From: Aestuariivita sp. | Lineage (GTDB): Bacteria > Pseudomonadota > Alphaproteobacteria > Rhodobacterales > Rhodobacteraceae | Length of the DNA stretch: 64,000 nucleotides | Direction: 5' to 3' | NCBI RefSeq assembly: GCF_021404545.1 | Contig: NZ_JAAWWD010000034.1 | Span: 62,001 to 126,000, forward strand | Part shown: in pieces, positions 1 through 8,215 of the stretch | Numbering within the stretch: the first letter of the stretch is position 1 | How the letters are laid out: the number at the start of each line of letters is the position of its first letter | Made by a program: the position numbers and the translations under genes | Notes under the pieces: generated by a model | Databases searched by the model: none | What the model saw: the letters and a program-made list of their open reading frames with translations, nothing else | Told to the model about the DNA's origin: nothing

Positions 1-690
1 GGGATCGAAACGCGCCAGTTGCTCAAAGGCAAATCCCCGGCTTCGCCCCGGATACAGGCCCTGTGCGATCTCGGCCGCCTCGATCACAAAGGTGCCCGAT
101 CCACACATCGGATCGACGACAGGTTCGTCCCCGACATACCCGCATTGCCGCAAAAACAGCGCCGCCAGCGTCTCGCGCATCGGGGCTTTGCCCACGGCCT
201 CCTTATGGCCGCGCTTGTGCAGGCTCTCGCCCGAGGTATCGACACTGAACGTGCAATAATTGTCTTCGATCCGGGCCTTGATCCGGAGCGGTGCATCTTG
301 CGCGATCTGCGCACCAAAGCTCTCGCTCAGCGCCGTCTCGATCCGCTGCCTTGCAGCCCCTGCATGGTATATCTTGGAGCGTTTGCACGTCACTTCGACC
401 CGCACCGGAACTTCGGGGCGCAATACCTCGCCCCAGCCGAATTTCCGCGCGCGTTTGTCGAGCTGGGCCAGATGGAACACCGGGAAACCGCCAAACCGTG
501 CCAGCACGCGACCGGCCCCGCGCAGCACCAGGTTGGCACGCCACACCTCGGGCCAGCCGCCGCGGATCGTCACCCCGCCGGGCGACACCACCGGGTCTGC
601 AAACCCCGCCTGCGTCACTTCGGCCTGCAAGACCTCCTCCAACCCCGGCGGGGCAGTCAGAAAAATGTCGAACGGATCAGATAAAGACAT
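1..690 (-). CDS. THUMP-domain class I SAM-dependent rRNA methyltransferase (partial, C-terminus off the left edge)
   Basis: The minus-strand frame opens at ATG 688-690 and runs open for 230 codons to base 1. The first half matches a THUMP/ferredoxin-like RNA-binding region (starts MSLSDPFDIFLTAPPGLEEV). Near residues 193-199 is DPMCGSG, followed by TFVIEAA, which resembles the SAM-binding motif of RlmL/YpsC-type 23S rRNA guanine-N2 methyltransferases. The catalytic NPP motif must lie beyond the edge. The family is known to methylate rRNA in the cytoplasm; the exact target base cannot be assigned from this piece. The next gene, DUF2798, is on the same strand 66 bases upstream. Confidence 0.87.
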   Translation of the reverse strand, partial: MSLSDPFDIFLTAPPGLEEVLQAEVTQAGFADPVVSPGGVTIRGGWPEVWRANLVLRGAGRVLARFGGFPVFHLAQLDKRARKFGWGEVLRPEVPVRVEVTCKRSKIYHAGAARQRIETALSESFGAQIAQDAPLRIKARIEDNYCTFSVDTSGESLHKRGHKEAVGKAPMRETLAALFLRQCGYVGDEPVVDPMCGSGTFVIEAAEIAQGLYPGRSRGFAFEQLARFDP

Positions 691-756
691 TGTCCCGGCA
701 TAGCCCGATTGATCATCGCCTACGACCGCTTTCTGGTGCCCTGGTGATCGGTCCCG

Positions 757-984
757 TCATGCCGGTTTGGTCAGACGGGCCACCAATCGCCGCACCAGCG
801 GCGCCACGACCAGAATAGTGGGAAACGCTACGGCCCAGCTAAAGCTCCATGAGACCATCCAGGCGCCAAAGACCCCCTCCACCATGCCCAGCGCCTTGAC
901 CGTGGCAATCCCCGAAACGACGCAGGACATCAGGCCCGATACCAAAAAGCCAAAGAGGATTGGGGCAAAGCGGGCAGGTAACAT
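757..984 (-). CDS. DUF2798 small membrane protein
   Basis: A 75-residue protein with two hydrophobic segments (about residues 6-28 and 40-62) and a basic C-terminus (RRLVARL). Size, two-helix layout and the F-x-S-x-x-M-S motif near residue 17 fit DUF2798, a family of unknown function in inner membranes. The ATG at 984 is preferred over longer openings because AAGGAC lies upstream and the extension would overlap the hydroxypyruvate isomerase gene. It may share a transcript with that gene upstream and the methyltransferase downstream. Confidence 0.7.
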   Translation of the reverse strand: MLPARFAPILFGFLVSGLMSCVVSGIATVKALGMVEGVFGAWMVSWSFSWAVAFPTILVVAPLVRRLVARLTKPA

Positions 985-1064
985 GAACAGGTCCTTGGTC
1001 AGCGATGGTGCCCTTTCATCCGACACTCTGGCCGCGCCGTCCAGTGCGCCAGCGCACACCGCCC

Positions 1065-1811
1065 CTACATCCATGCCAGGGTCAGCTGAGTCGGCCCGCC
1101 GGGATGGTACTCTCCACTGACCCAGCCAGAGTATCCGCTGGCGTCAATGGCATCGAAAAGGCGCTCAAAATCAATCTCGCCTGTCATCGGAGTGCGCCGG
1201 TCGGGAGTGTCGCCGATCTGAATATGGACCGCCTCCGCCCCGTATTCCGCCCACACCGCCAGGGCATCGCCATGAATTTTCTGCGCGTGATAGGCATCGT
1301 ATTGCAACCCGACATTGGGCCGGTCTACCGTCGCCAGCACGTCACGTGCCAATCCGTAGTCATTCAGGAAATAGCCCGGCTGATCGTCGAGATTCAACGG
1401 CTCGATGGTAAAACACTGCGCAGGCGCCAGATCCGCGGCCCATTGCAGGTTGCGGACCATCGTCTGTCTGGCCGCATCCCCGCTGGCCGCACCGGACATT
1501 ACATGGATCAGACCAGGCTTGAGCAGGTCGGCATAACGCATCACACGCCGGATATCCGATTGAAACCGCGCCTCCCCCCCGGGTATCGCGGCAAACCCCC
1601 GATGTCCCCCTGCATAGTTCGGCGGCGGAGCGTTGATCAGCACCAGATCCAGCCCGTTCTTCAGCAGCGCACGGCGGGTCTCCTGACCTGGCCAGTCATA
1701 AGGAAACAGGATCTCGACCGCGTGGAAGCCGACTTCCGCCGCTGCATCAAACCGATCCAGATAGGGCAGTTCCGCGAACATCAGGGTCAGGTTAGCGGCG
1801 AATCGTGGCAT
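1065..1811 (-). CDS. hyi: hydroxypyruvate isomerase (TIM-barrel)
   Basis: A 248-residue xylose-isomerase-like TIM barrel. The opening MPRFAANLTLMF and the blocks VEILFPYDWP, EPLN, YDAYHAQ and HIQIGDTPDR match the Hyi/OtnI family, which interconverts hydroxypyruvate and tartronate semialdehyde in glyoxylate metabolism. The metal ligands expected at the E, D, H and E positions of the barrel appear in EPLN, YDAYH, HIQ and GEYHPGG. The start at 1811 is supported by GGAGGACC seven bases upstream; longer reading frames would begin without a ribosome site. A related 2-oxo acid isomerase cannot be excluded. Confidence 0.86.
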   Translation of the reverse strand: MPRFAANLTLMFAELPYLDRFDAAAEVGFHAVEILFPYDWPGQETRRALLKNGLDLVLINAPPPNYAGGHRGFAAIPGGEARFQSDIRRVMRYADLLKPGLIHVMSGAASGDAARQTMVRNLQWAADLAPAQCFTIEPLNLDDQPGYFLNDYGLARDVLATVDRPNVGLQYDAYHAQKIHGDALAVWAEYGAEAVHIQIGDTPDRRTPMTGEIDFERLFDAIDASGYSGWVSGEYHPGGPTQLTLAWM

Positions 1812-1944
1812 GTGGTCCTCCTCCAATCGCCATGTGCCTAAACCCACCCCGTACCAAGACCAAGGGTCCGAATGCGACATCGCGTCGAAAACGGAACAGA
1901 TCCGGCCACGCGAGACATGCCAGCGTTAAACCGTCGGGGCGCGG

Positions 1945-2949
1945 ATGCCTGCGACTGATTTGTTGCACATCAAACCGGGGGCCCGAGTGACCACCATACC
2001 AGATCCGTCTGGCCGTGCTGACTTTGGCTCTGCGGGCCGCGCAAAGCTGGCCATGGGCAACGCCTTCGGTGTGGCCTCGATGCTGACCTGGGCGGCGGGA
2101 TTTCCGGCGGCAGAGATCCTGCTGGAGAGCTGGCCGCCGCTGACCTTGATCACTGCGCGGTTCATGATCGCGGTGGCCATTCTTGTACCGGTCTGGCTGC
2201 TTGTGGACGGGCGCGCGGCAGTTTTTGGCGCGCGGTGGGGCCGCGGCACGCTGATGGGCGGAATCTGCTTTGGGTTCGGAGCTTATCTTTTGTTACTGGC
2301 GCAGGTCTACACGGATCCGGTGACGGTGGCGCTGATCGCCTCGGCCAGCCCGATTGCCGCCACCTTGATCGAGATGGTTACGGGCCAGCGCCGTTTGCGC
2401 CGCAACTTCATCCTTGGCCTGGGAGCCTCTGTTGTGGGAGGCTATGTCGCCATTGGCGGCAGCGGGCTTTCGCCCGACCTGAGCCTCGGCGCGCTTTGTG
2501 CAGTGGCGTCAAGCTTTCTATTTTGCCTGGGCAGCTTTGCCGCAGTGCGGGATTTTCCCGAACTGTCGCCCGTCGGGCGTTCGACCATCACGCTTGCGGG
2601 CGGGTGCATCATGACGGCGCTCTTGCTGCTGGGCGCACATCTGGCAGGGTTCGAGATGCGGCCAAGCCGCGCGGTGGCCGGTGATCAGATGGGCCTGCTC
2701 GCGATCTATGCGGTGGCAGGCATGGCACTGAGCCAGGTGATGTTTATCGCCAGCGTCGGCAGACTTGGCGTGGCGGTCGCATCGTTCCACATCAACGCGA
2801 CCCCCTTTTACGTCATGTTGATCATGCTGGCCCTCGGCGCGGTCTGGAGCTGGCCGCAAGCCATTGGTGCGGCCATTGTCGGGCTGGGCGTGCTGCTGTC
2901 GCAGAGGCACTCAACGCTCAGGCGGCCTCCAGCTCGTCCGAAGGGATGA
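1945..2949 (+). CDS. EamA/DMT-family permease
   Basis: A 334-codon frame encoding about ten hydrophobic helices in two homologous halves, as in EamA (drug/metabolite) transporters. Typical signatures are TWAAGFPAAEILLESWPP in the first helix region and a second repeat near residues 215-320. The substrate is unknown. The first 36 residues are polar and may not be translated: internal starts at 1987 (GTG) or 2053 (ATG, opening MGNAFGVASML) would give the usual size of about 300. The gene overlaps the convergent DUF1285 gene tail to tail by 32 bases. Confidence 0.82.
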   Translation: MPATDLLHIKPGARVTTIPDPSGRADFGSAGRAKLAMGNAFGVASMLTWAAGFPAAEILLESWPPLTLITARFMIAVAILVPVWLLVDGRAAVFGARWGRGTLMGGICFGFGAYLLLLAQVYTDPVTVALIASASPIAATLIEMVTGQRRLRRNFILGLGASVVGGYVAIGGSGLSPDLSLGALCAVASSFLFCLGSFAAVRDFPELSPVGRSTITLAGGCIMTALLLLGAHLAGFEMRPSRAVAGDQMGLLAIYAVAGMALSQVMFIASVGRLGVAVASFHINATPFYVMLIMLALGAVWSWPQAIGAAIVGLGVLLSQRHSTLRRPPARPKG

Positions 2950-3511
2950 TCGGAAAGAATGTCCCCCCAGACCAGACCCCGAACCATCCCTCGTGGTGAT
3001 CACCCAGATCGACCAGCCGATAAAAGCTCTTGCGGTCGATCAGCGCTTCGAGGTTGGCGCGGATGAGCACATAGGGCGAAGGCTCTCCGGTCTGCGGATC
3101 ACGCGCCACGCGGATCGGCATGTCGGATCCCGCAGCGGCAAGATCGCCGACCTGGGTCTCGAATGTCAAAACCTGATCGCGCCCATCGCCTGTCACCTCG
3201 AAATCCACGGCAACAAAGGGGGCATCATCGACGGTGATCCCGACCTTTTCAACCGGGGTGACAAGGAAATACTCTTCACCCTCTTTCTTGAGAATCGACG
3301 AGAAGAGCTTGACCAGCTCGGGCCGCCCGATCGGCGTACCCAGATAAAACCAGGTGCCGTCGCGGGCGATCCGAATGTCCAGATCGCCGCAAAACGGCGG
3401 ATTCCACAGGTGGACAGGCGGCAAACCGCGTGTCTTTGCTGCACGAACCGAGGCAGCGATGCCTTCGGCGGAGGGGATAACGGCTTTTTGTCCGCTCATT
3501 GCTTTTGCCAT
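2918..3511 (-). CDS. DUF1285 domain protein
   Basis: A 197-residue soluble protein. The core blocks PPVHLWNPPFCGDLDIRI, FYLGTPIGRPELVKLFSSIL, YFLVTPVEK and YVLIRANLEALIDRKSFYRL match DUF1285, a conserved proteobacterial family of unknown biochemical role. Length is typical. It is divergent from the MoxR operon with about 60 bases between starts, so the two may share a control region. ATG 3499 is an alternative start four codons downstream. Confidence 0.85.
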   Translation of the reverse strand: MAKAMSGQKAVIPSAEGIAASVRAAKTRGLPPVHLWNPPFCGDLDIRIARDGTWFYLGTPIGRPELVKLFSSILKKEGEEYFLVTPVEKVGITVDDAPFVAVDFEVTGDGRDQVLTFETQVGDLAAAGSDMPIRVARDPQTGEPSPYVLIRANLEALIDRKSFYRLVDLGDHHEGWFGVWSGGTFFPIIPSDELEAA

Positions 3512-3570
3512 TTCGCTTTAGCGAGATACACTTTGTAGAACGAACATATATGACCCGGGAAAGGATTGTC

Positions 3571-4578
3571 ATGTCCGACGACGCAGATCTGGTGGCCGAA
3601 ATCGAAGCGCTGGAAGCTAAACTGGCCGAGGCCCGGGCCTCCATCACCAAGCGCTTCATCGGACAGGAGCGGGTCGTGGACCTTACGCTGACTGCGCTTT
3701 TGTGTGGTGGTCACGCGTTGCTGATCGGATTGCCGGGCCTCGGCAAAACCCGGTTGATTGAGACGCTGTCGACCGTCATGGGGCTGCATGGCAACCGCAT
3801 CCAGTTCACCCCCGACCTCATGCCGGCTGACATCCTGGGATCAGAGGTGCTGGACACGGCCAGCGACGGCACGCGGTCCTTTCGGTTCGTACCCGGGCCG
3901 ATTTTTTGCCAGCTCTTGATGGCCGATGAGATCAATCGCGCCAGCCCCAGAACGCAATCGGCATTGCTTCAGGCGATGCAGGAGAAGATGGTGACGGTGG
4001 CGGGCCAGGACCGCGAGCTTACGCCGCCCTTCCACGTGCTGGCCACCCAGAACCCCATCGAGCAGGAGGGCACCTATCCCCTGCCCGAGGCGCAACTGGA
4101 TCGGTTTCTGGTGCAGATCGACGTGGACTATCCCGACCGCGAGACCGAGCGTGACATCCTGCTGGCCACCACTGGCGTCAGCGAAGAGGCTTCGACCCAG
4201 GTCTTTGACCAAGACGGGCTTTTGGCCGCGCAAACGCTGTTGCGGCGGATGCCGGTCGGTGATGGCGTGGTCGATATGATCCTCGATCTGGTACGCGCGT
4301 TCCGCCCCGACGAAGCGGGCGTATCCGACCGTGTGCGCGACACCGTGGCCTGGGGTCCCGGCCCACGCGCAGCTCAGGCCCTGATGCTGACAGTGCGCGC
4401 GCGCGCGCTGTTGCAGGGCCGTCTGGCCCCCAATGCCGAAGATGTGATCGACATGGCGCGCCCCGTGCTTAGCCACCGGATGGCGTTGAACTTTGCCGCG
4501 CGCGCCCGAGGCGACAGCCTGTCGGAGCTGATCGAGACGACAGCCACAGGTCTGACCCGAACCGAGGCTGCCGCGTGA
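3571..4578 (+). CDS. MoxR-family AAA+ ATPase
   Basis: A 335-residue AAA+ protein. Walker A GLPGLGKT ends at T60, Walker B MADE is at residues 117-120, and sensor 1 ATQNP with the arginine-finger region LDRF follow in family order. MoxR ATPases act as chaperones for von Willebrand factor type A partners. The ATG at 3571 has GGAAAGG upstream; the in-frame ATG at 3550 and earlier starts lack one. The stop overlaps the GTG of the DUF58 gene (GTGA), the first of three such overlaps, so the operon is probably translationally coupled. Confidence 0.93.
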   Translation: MSDDADLVAEIEALEAKLAEARASITKRFIGQERVVDLTLTALLCGGHALLIGLPGLGKTRLIETLSTVMGLHGNRIQFTPDLMPADILGSEVLDTASDGTRSFRFVPGPIFCQLLMADEINRASPRTQSALLQAMQEKMVTVAGQDRELTPPFHVLATQNPIEQEGTYPLPEAQLDRFLVQIDVDYPDRETERDILLATTGVSEEASTQVFDQDGLLAAQTLLRRMPVGDGVVDMILDLVRAFRPDEAGVSDRVRDTVAWGPGPRAAQALMLTVRARALLQGRLAPNAEDVIDMARPVLSHRMALNFAARARGDSLSELIETTATGLTRTEAAA

Positions 4579-5450
4579 GCCCACACCTGACCCTTCGCGA
4601 GCGCGCCGAAGTCGAAGCAGCCCGCCTGCCTGCCTTACTGGCGAGGGCCGAAAGCCTGGCCGGAACGGTCCTTTTGGGCGAGCACGGGCGACGGCGCGCG
4701 GGGTTGGGGGATGATTTCTGGCAGTACCGTCCAGCGCAAGTCGGCGACAGTCGCCGTTTGATCGACCACCGGCGCAGCGCGATGGGCGATGTGCAGTTCG
4801 TTCGCGAGCGTGAATGGCAGATTGCACAATCGGTAATGCTCTGGGTCGATCAGGGCGCGTCCATGCGCTTTGCCTCCGAGGCGAACCTGCCCGAAAAGGC
4901 CGAGCGCGCGCGCGTCCTGGCCTTGGCTACCGCAATTCTGCTGATCCGTGGCGGCGAACGCGTGGGCCTGACCGGCACCACCCTGCCGCCGCGCCGGGGC
5001 AATGAACAGATCCTGCGCCTGGCCGAAGCGTTCAGCGTGGATGACCAAAGCGATTACGCGGCACCGGAACACCGTGCGATGATCCCGCATGCCCGCGCGG
5101 TCTTTATCTCAGATTTTCTGGGCGACATGGCGGATGTGCGTTTGGCGCTGACCAAGGCCGCCGATCGCGGGGTGCGCGGCGTGCTGCTCCAGATCCTCGA
5201 TCCCAGCGAGGAGGCGTTTCCGTTTCAGGGCCGCACCATTTTTGAAAGTGTCGGCGGCACGCTCAGCCACGAGACGCTCAAAGCCGCAGATCTTCGGGAC
5301 AGGTATCTGGAGCGGTTGGCCGAGCGTAAGGCCGAACTGACCCAGTTGACCCGCGCGACAGGCTGGCATTTGGGCCTGCACCACACCGGCGACAGCGCGC
5401 AAACCGCGCTCTTGTGGCTTTATCGCGCGCTGGACGGGGGCACATCATGA
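4575..5450 (+). CDS. DUF58 domain protein (MoxR partner)
   Basis: A 291-residue protein starting at GTG within the MoxR stop. The block RRRAGLGDDFWQYRPAQVGD followed by IDHRRSA matches the DUF58 signature. The later region has the fold pattern of a von Willebrand type A domain, with LWVDQGASM and AVFISDFLGDM as the two acidic strands. DUF58 proteins are encoded beside MoxR ATPases and are thought to be their clients or adaptors. It ends in an ATGA overlap with the next gene. Confidence 0.88.
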   Translation: MSPHLTLRERAEVEAARLPALLARAESLAGTVLLGEHGRRRAGLGDDFWQYRPAQVGDSRRLIDHRRSAMGDVQFVREREWQIAQSVMLWVDQGASMRFASEANLPEKAERARVLALATAILLIRGGERVGLTGTTLPPRRGNEQILRLAEAFSVDDQSDYAAPEHRAMIPHARAVFISDFLGDMADVRLALTKAADRGVRGVLLQILDPSEEAFPFQGRTIFESVGGTLSHETLKAADLRDRYLERLAERKAELTQLTRATGWHLGLHHTGDSAQTALLWLYRALDGGTS

Positions 5451-8215
5451 CCATATTCGGGGGCATCGGGTTTACGGCGCCGTGGCTGCTGCTGGGCCTG
5501 ATCGCGCTGCCGATCCTGTGGCTGATCCTGCGTGCCGTGCCGCCCGCACCGATCCGCCGCCGGTTCCCCGGCGTGGCCCTGATGCTGGGGCTTACGGATG
5601 AGGAAAGCGTGTCGGACCGCACACCTTGGTGGCTGCTGCTGCTGCGGATGCTGGCGGTGGCTGCCCTTATCCTCGGGCTGGCGGGCCCTGTGCTGAACCC
5701 AGAAGAGGATCGCGGCGGCAATGGTCCGCTATTGATTCTGCTCGATGGCAGTTGGGCAGGCGCCGCACAATGGTCCGCCAAGATGGACCTGGTCGAGGTC
5801 AAGCTCGCCGATGCCGGGCGCGCCGGGCGGCCAGTGGCCATTGCCCAGCTCACCAACCCGGACGAGCCGGTGTTTCAGGCCGCGGATGTCTGGCGTAGCC
5901 GCCTGGCCGGGTTCGCACCCAGCCCTTGGCAAGCCGATGCGACCCGCGGGGCAGAGATGATCGCCGCTCTCGAGGATACCACTTTCGATACGTACTGGCT
6001 CAGCGATGCGCTCGATTTTCCCGGGCGTGATACCCTGCTGGCCCAGTTGGAAGCCCGCGGCGCCGTCCGTGTCTTTCAGACATCCGCCCCGGTGATCGCC
6101 CTGGCTCCCGCCACGTTCGAGGATGGTGCCATTCAACTCACTGCGCGCCGCGCCATGTCGGGAACCCAGCGCGATCTTACCATCCTGGCCATCGGGCGCG
6201 ACCCGGCCGGGACCGAACGCATCCTTGCGTCGGTCGATGCCGGTTTCGCGGCGGATGCAACCGACGCCACCACCGCCCTGTCGCTGCCAGCCGAGCTGCG
6301 CGGGCGGATCTCGCGCTTTGAGGTTCAGGGCCGCAGGTCTGCCGGGGCCACGACACTGTCGGATGACAGCCTGCGACGGCGGGAGGTGGCGCTGATCGCC
6401 GCGCGCGAGGATCGCGAGGGGCTGGAGCTGCTCTCTCCGCTTCATTACCTTGAACAGGCATTGGTGCCGACGGCGGAGCTGCTGTCGGGCTCGCTCCTAG
6501 ATCTCTTGCCTGCCAACCCCGATGTGATCGCGCTGGCCGATGTCGCGACCCTGTCGGCGGGTGAGGAAGAGGCGCTGACTGACTGGATCGAAGAGGGCGG
6601 TATGCTCCTGCGCTTTGCCGGGCCGCGACTGGCCGCGAGCGATGTCAGCCGCGCCGATGAACACCCCTTGATGCCCGTGCGCCTGCGCGCGGGCGGGCGC
6701 AGCGTCGGCGGCGCGATGAGCTGGGGGGAACCCAAGGAGCTGGCGCCCTTCGAGGAAGGCTCGCCGTTTTTCGGTCTTGCCATTCCCCGCGACGTGACCG
6801 TGACGGCACAGGTCGTGGCCCAGCCCGATCCGACATTGGCCGACCGGGTCATCGCCGCGTTGAGCGATGGCACACCGCTGGTGACCCGCAAGGATCTGGG
6901 CCAGGGGCAGGTCGTTCTGTTCCATGTCACGGCCAATGCGGAATGGTCGACACTGCCCCTGTCGGGCCTCTTCGTCGAGATGTTGGAACGGCTGGCGGTC
7001 TCTTCTGCCTCCAAACACCCCACGGCCAGTGATCTGGAGGGCACGACCTGGAGCCCGGTTCAGGTGATGGACGGCTTCGGACGGCTGCGCGACGCGGGCA
7101 ACCTGCCGGGGGTCGATGGCCCTACACTGGTCACCGATCCGGTAGGGCCGGATCTGCTGCCGGGACTCTACGACAGCGAGGACCGGCGCCTGGCCCGCAA
7201 TGTGATGGGTCCCGAAGACAGGCTGTCCCCTGCAATCTGGCCTGCGCGGATCCCTGTTGAAGGGCTGTCAATCCGGGCCGAGTTGCCGCTGGGCGGTCTG
7301 CTCCTGAGCCTTGCGATTGGCCTTTTGATGCTGGATGTGATTGCTGCACTGGCCATCTCGGGGCGTCTGGGGCGGTCACGCGCCATCGGGACTGCGGCGA
7401 TGGTGCTGGCCCTCATGAGCGCACCGCTGGCCCCCCAGGCCACTGCCCAGCCAAGCGATGAGGCCGACGCCGTCAATGCCACGGCAGAGGTCGTGCTGGC
7501 CTATGTTCTGACCGGAAATGCGCGGGTGGACGAGGTGTCAGAAGCAGGCCTGCGCGGTCTGTCCGATACATTGTTTTTTCGCACCTCGGTAGAGCCCGCC
7601 AACCCTATCGGCGTTGATCTGGAGCGCGATGAGCTCGCGTTCTTTCCGATACTCTACTGGCCAATCACGCAGGATCAGCCGACGCCGTCGGTCGAAGCCT
7701 ATGCGCGGCTCAACACATATCTCCGGTCAGGCGGAATGATCGTATTCGATACCCGCGATGCCGATATCGCCCAGTTCGGATCAGCCAGCCCCAACGGGCG
7801 CAAGCTGCAACAGCTGGCGGCACCGCTGGATGTGCCGCCGCTGGAACCGCTGCCGTCGGATCATGTGCTGACGCGCACGTTCTACCTTTTACAGGACTTC
7901 CCGGGACGCCACATCGGCCGCGATGTCTGGGTGGAGGCGGCACCCCCGGATGCCCAGCAGATCGAGGGGATGCCGTTTCGCAACCTCAATGACGGGGTCA
8001 CTCCGGTTGTGATCGGCGGCAATGACTGGGCCGCGGCCTGGGCGGTGGACGCGCAGGGCAATGCGCTTTTGCCCGTAGGGCGCGGCTTTACCGGGGAACG
8101 GCAGCGCGAGCTGGCCTTTCGGTTCGGCGTTAACCTGATCATGCATGTGCTGACCGGGAACTATAAATCCGATCAGGTGCATGTGCCTGCTCTTTTGGAC
8201 AGGTTGGGCCAATGA
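5447..8215 (+). CDS. BatA/DUF4159 double-domain membrane protein
   Basis: A 922-residue protein. An N-terminal BatA-like region has two hydrophobic helices (residues about 5-25 and 60-80) around RRRFPGVALMLGL. A long middle region with GATase-like folds follows, then a transmembrane stretch near residues 610-660 and a C-terminal DUF4159 region beginning near VVLAYVLTGN and including YLRSGGMIVFDTRD. Proteins of this build follow MoxR and DUF58 in alphaproteobacteria; their function is unproven, with an envelope role proposed. The ATG at 5447 overlaps the DUF58 stop as ATGA. Confidence 0.84.
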   Translation: MTIFGGIGFTAPWLLLGLIALPILWLILRAVPPAPIRRRFPGVALMLGLTDEESVSDRTPWWLLLLRMLAVAALILGLAGPVLNPEEDRGGNGPLLILLDGSWAGAAQWSAKMDLVEVKLADAGRAGRPVAIAQLTNPDEPVFQAADVWRSRLAGFAPSPWQADATRGAEMIAALEDTTFDTYWLSDALDFPGRDTLLAQLEARGAVRVFQTSAPVIALAPATFEDGAIQLTARRAMSGTQRDLTILAIGRDPAGTERILASVDAGFAADATDATTALSLPAELRGRISRFEVQGRRSAGATTLSDDSLRRREVALIAAREDREGLELLSPLHYLEQALVPTAELLSGSLLDLLPANPDVIALADVATLSAGEEEALTDWIEEGGMLLRFAGPRLAASDVSRADEHPLMPVRLRAGGRSVGGAMSWGEPKELAPFEEGSPFFGLAIPRDVTVTAQVVAQPDPTLADRVIAALSDGTPLVTRKDLGQGQVVLFHVTANAEWSTLPLSGLFVEMLERLAVSSASKHPTASDLEGTTWSPVQVMDGFGRLRDAGNLPGVDGPTLVTDPVGPDLLPGLYDSEDRRLARNVMGPEDRLSPAIWPARIPVEGLSIRAELPLGGLLLSLAIGLLMLDVIAALAISGRLGRSRAIGTAAMVLALMSAPLAPQATAQPSDEADAVNATAEVVLAYVLTGNARVDEVSEAGLRGLSDTLFFRTSVEPANPIGVDLERDELAFFPILYWPITQDQPTPSVEAYARLNTYLRSGGMIVFDTRDADIAQFGSASPNGRKLQQLAAPLDVPPLEPLPSDHVLTRTFYLLQDFPGRHIGRDVWVEAAPPDAQQIEGMPFRNLNDGVTPVVIGGNDWAAAWAVDAQGNALLPVGRGFTGERQRELAFRFGVNLIMHVLTGNYKSDQVHVPALLDRLGQ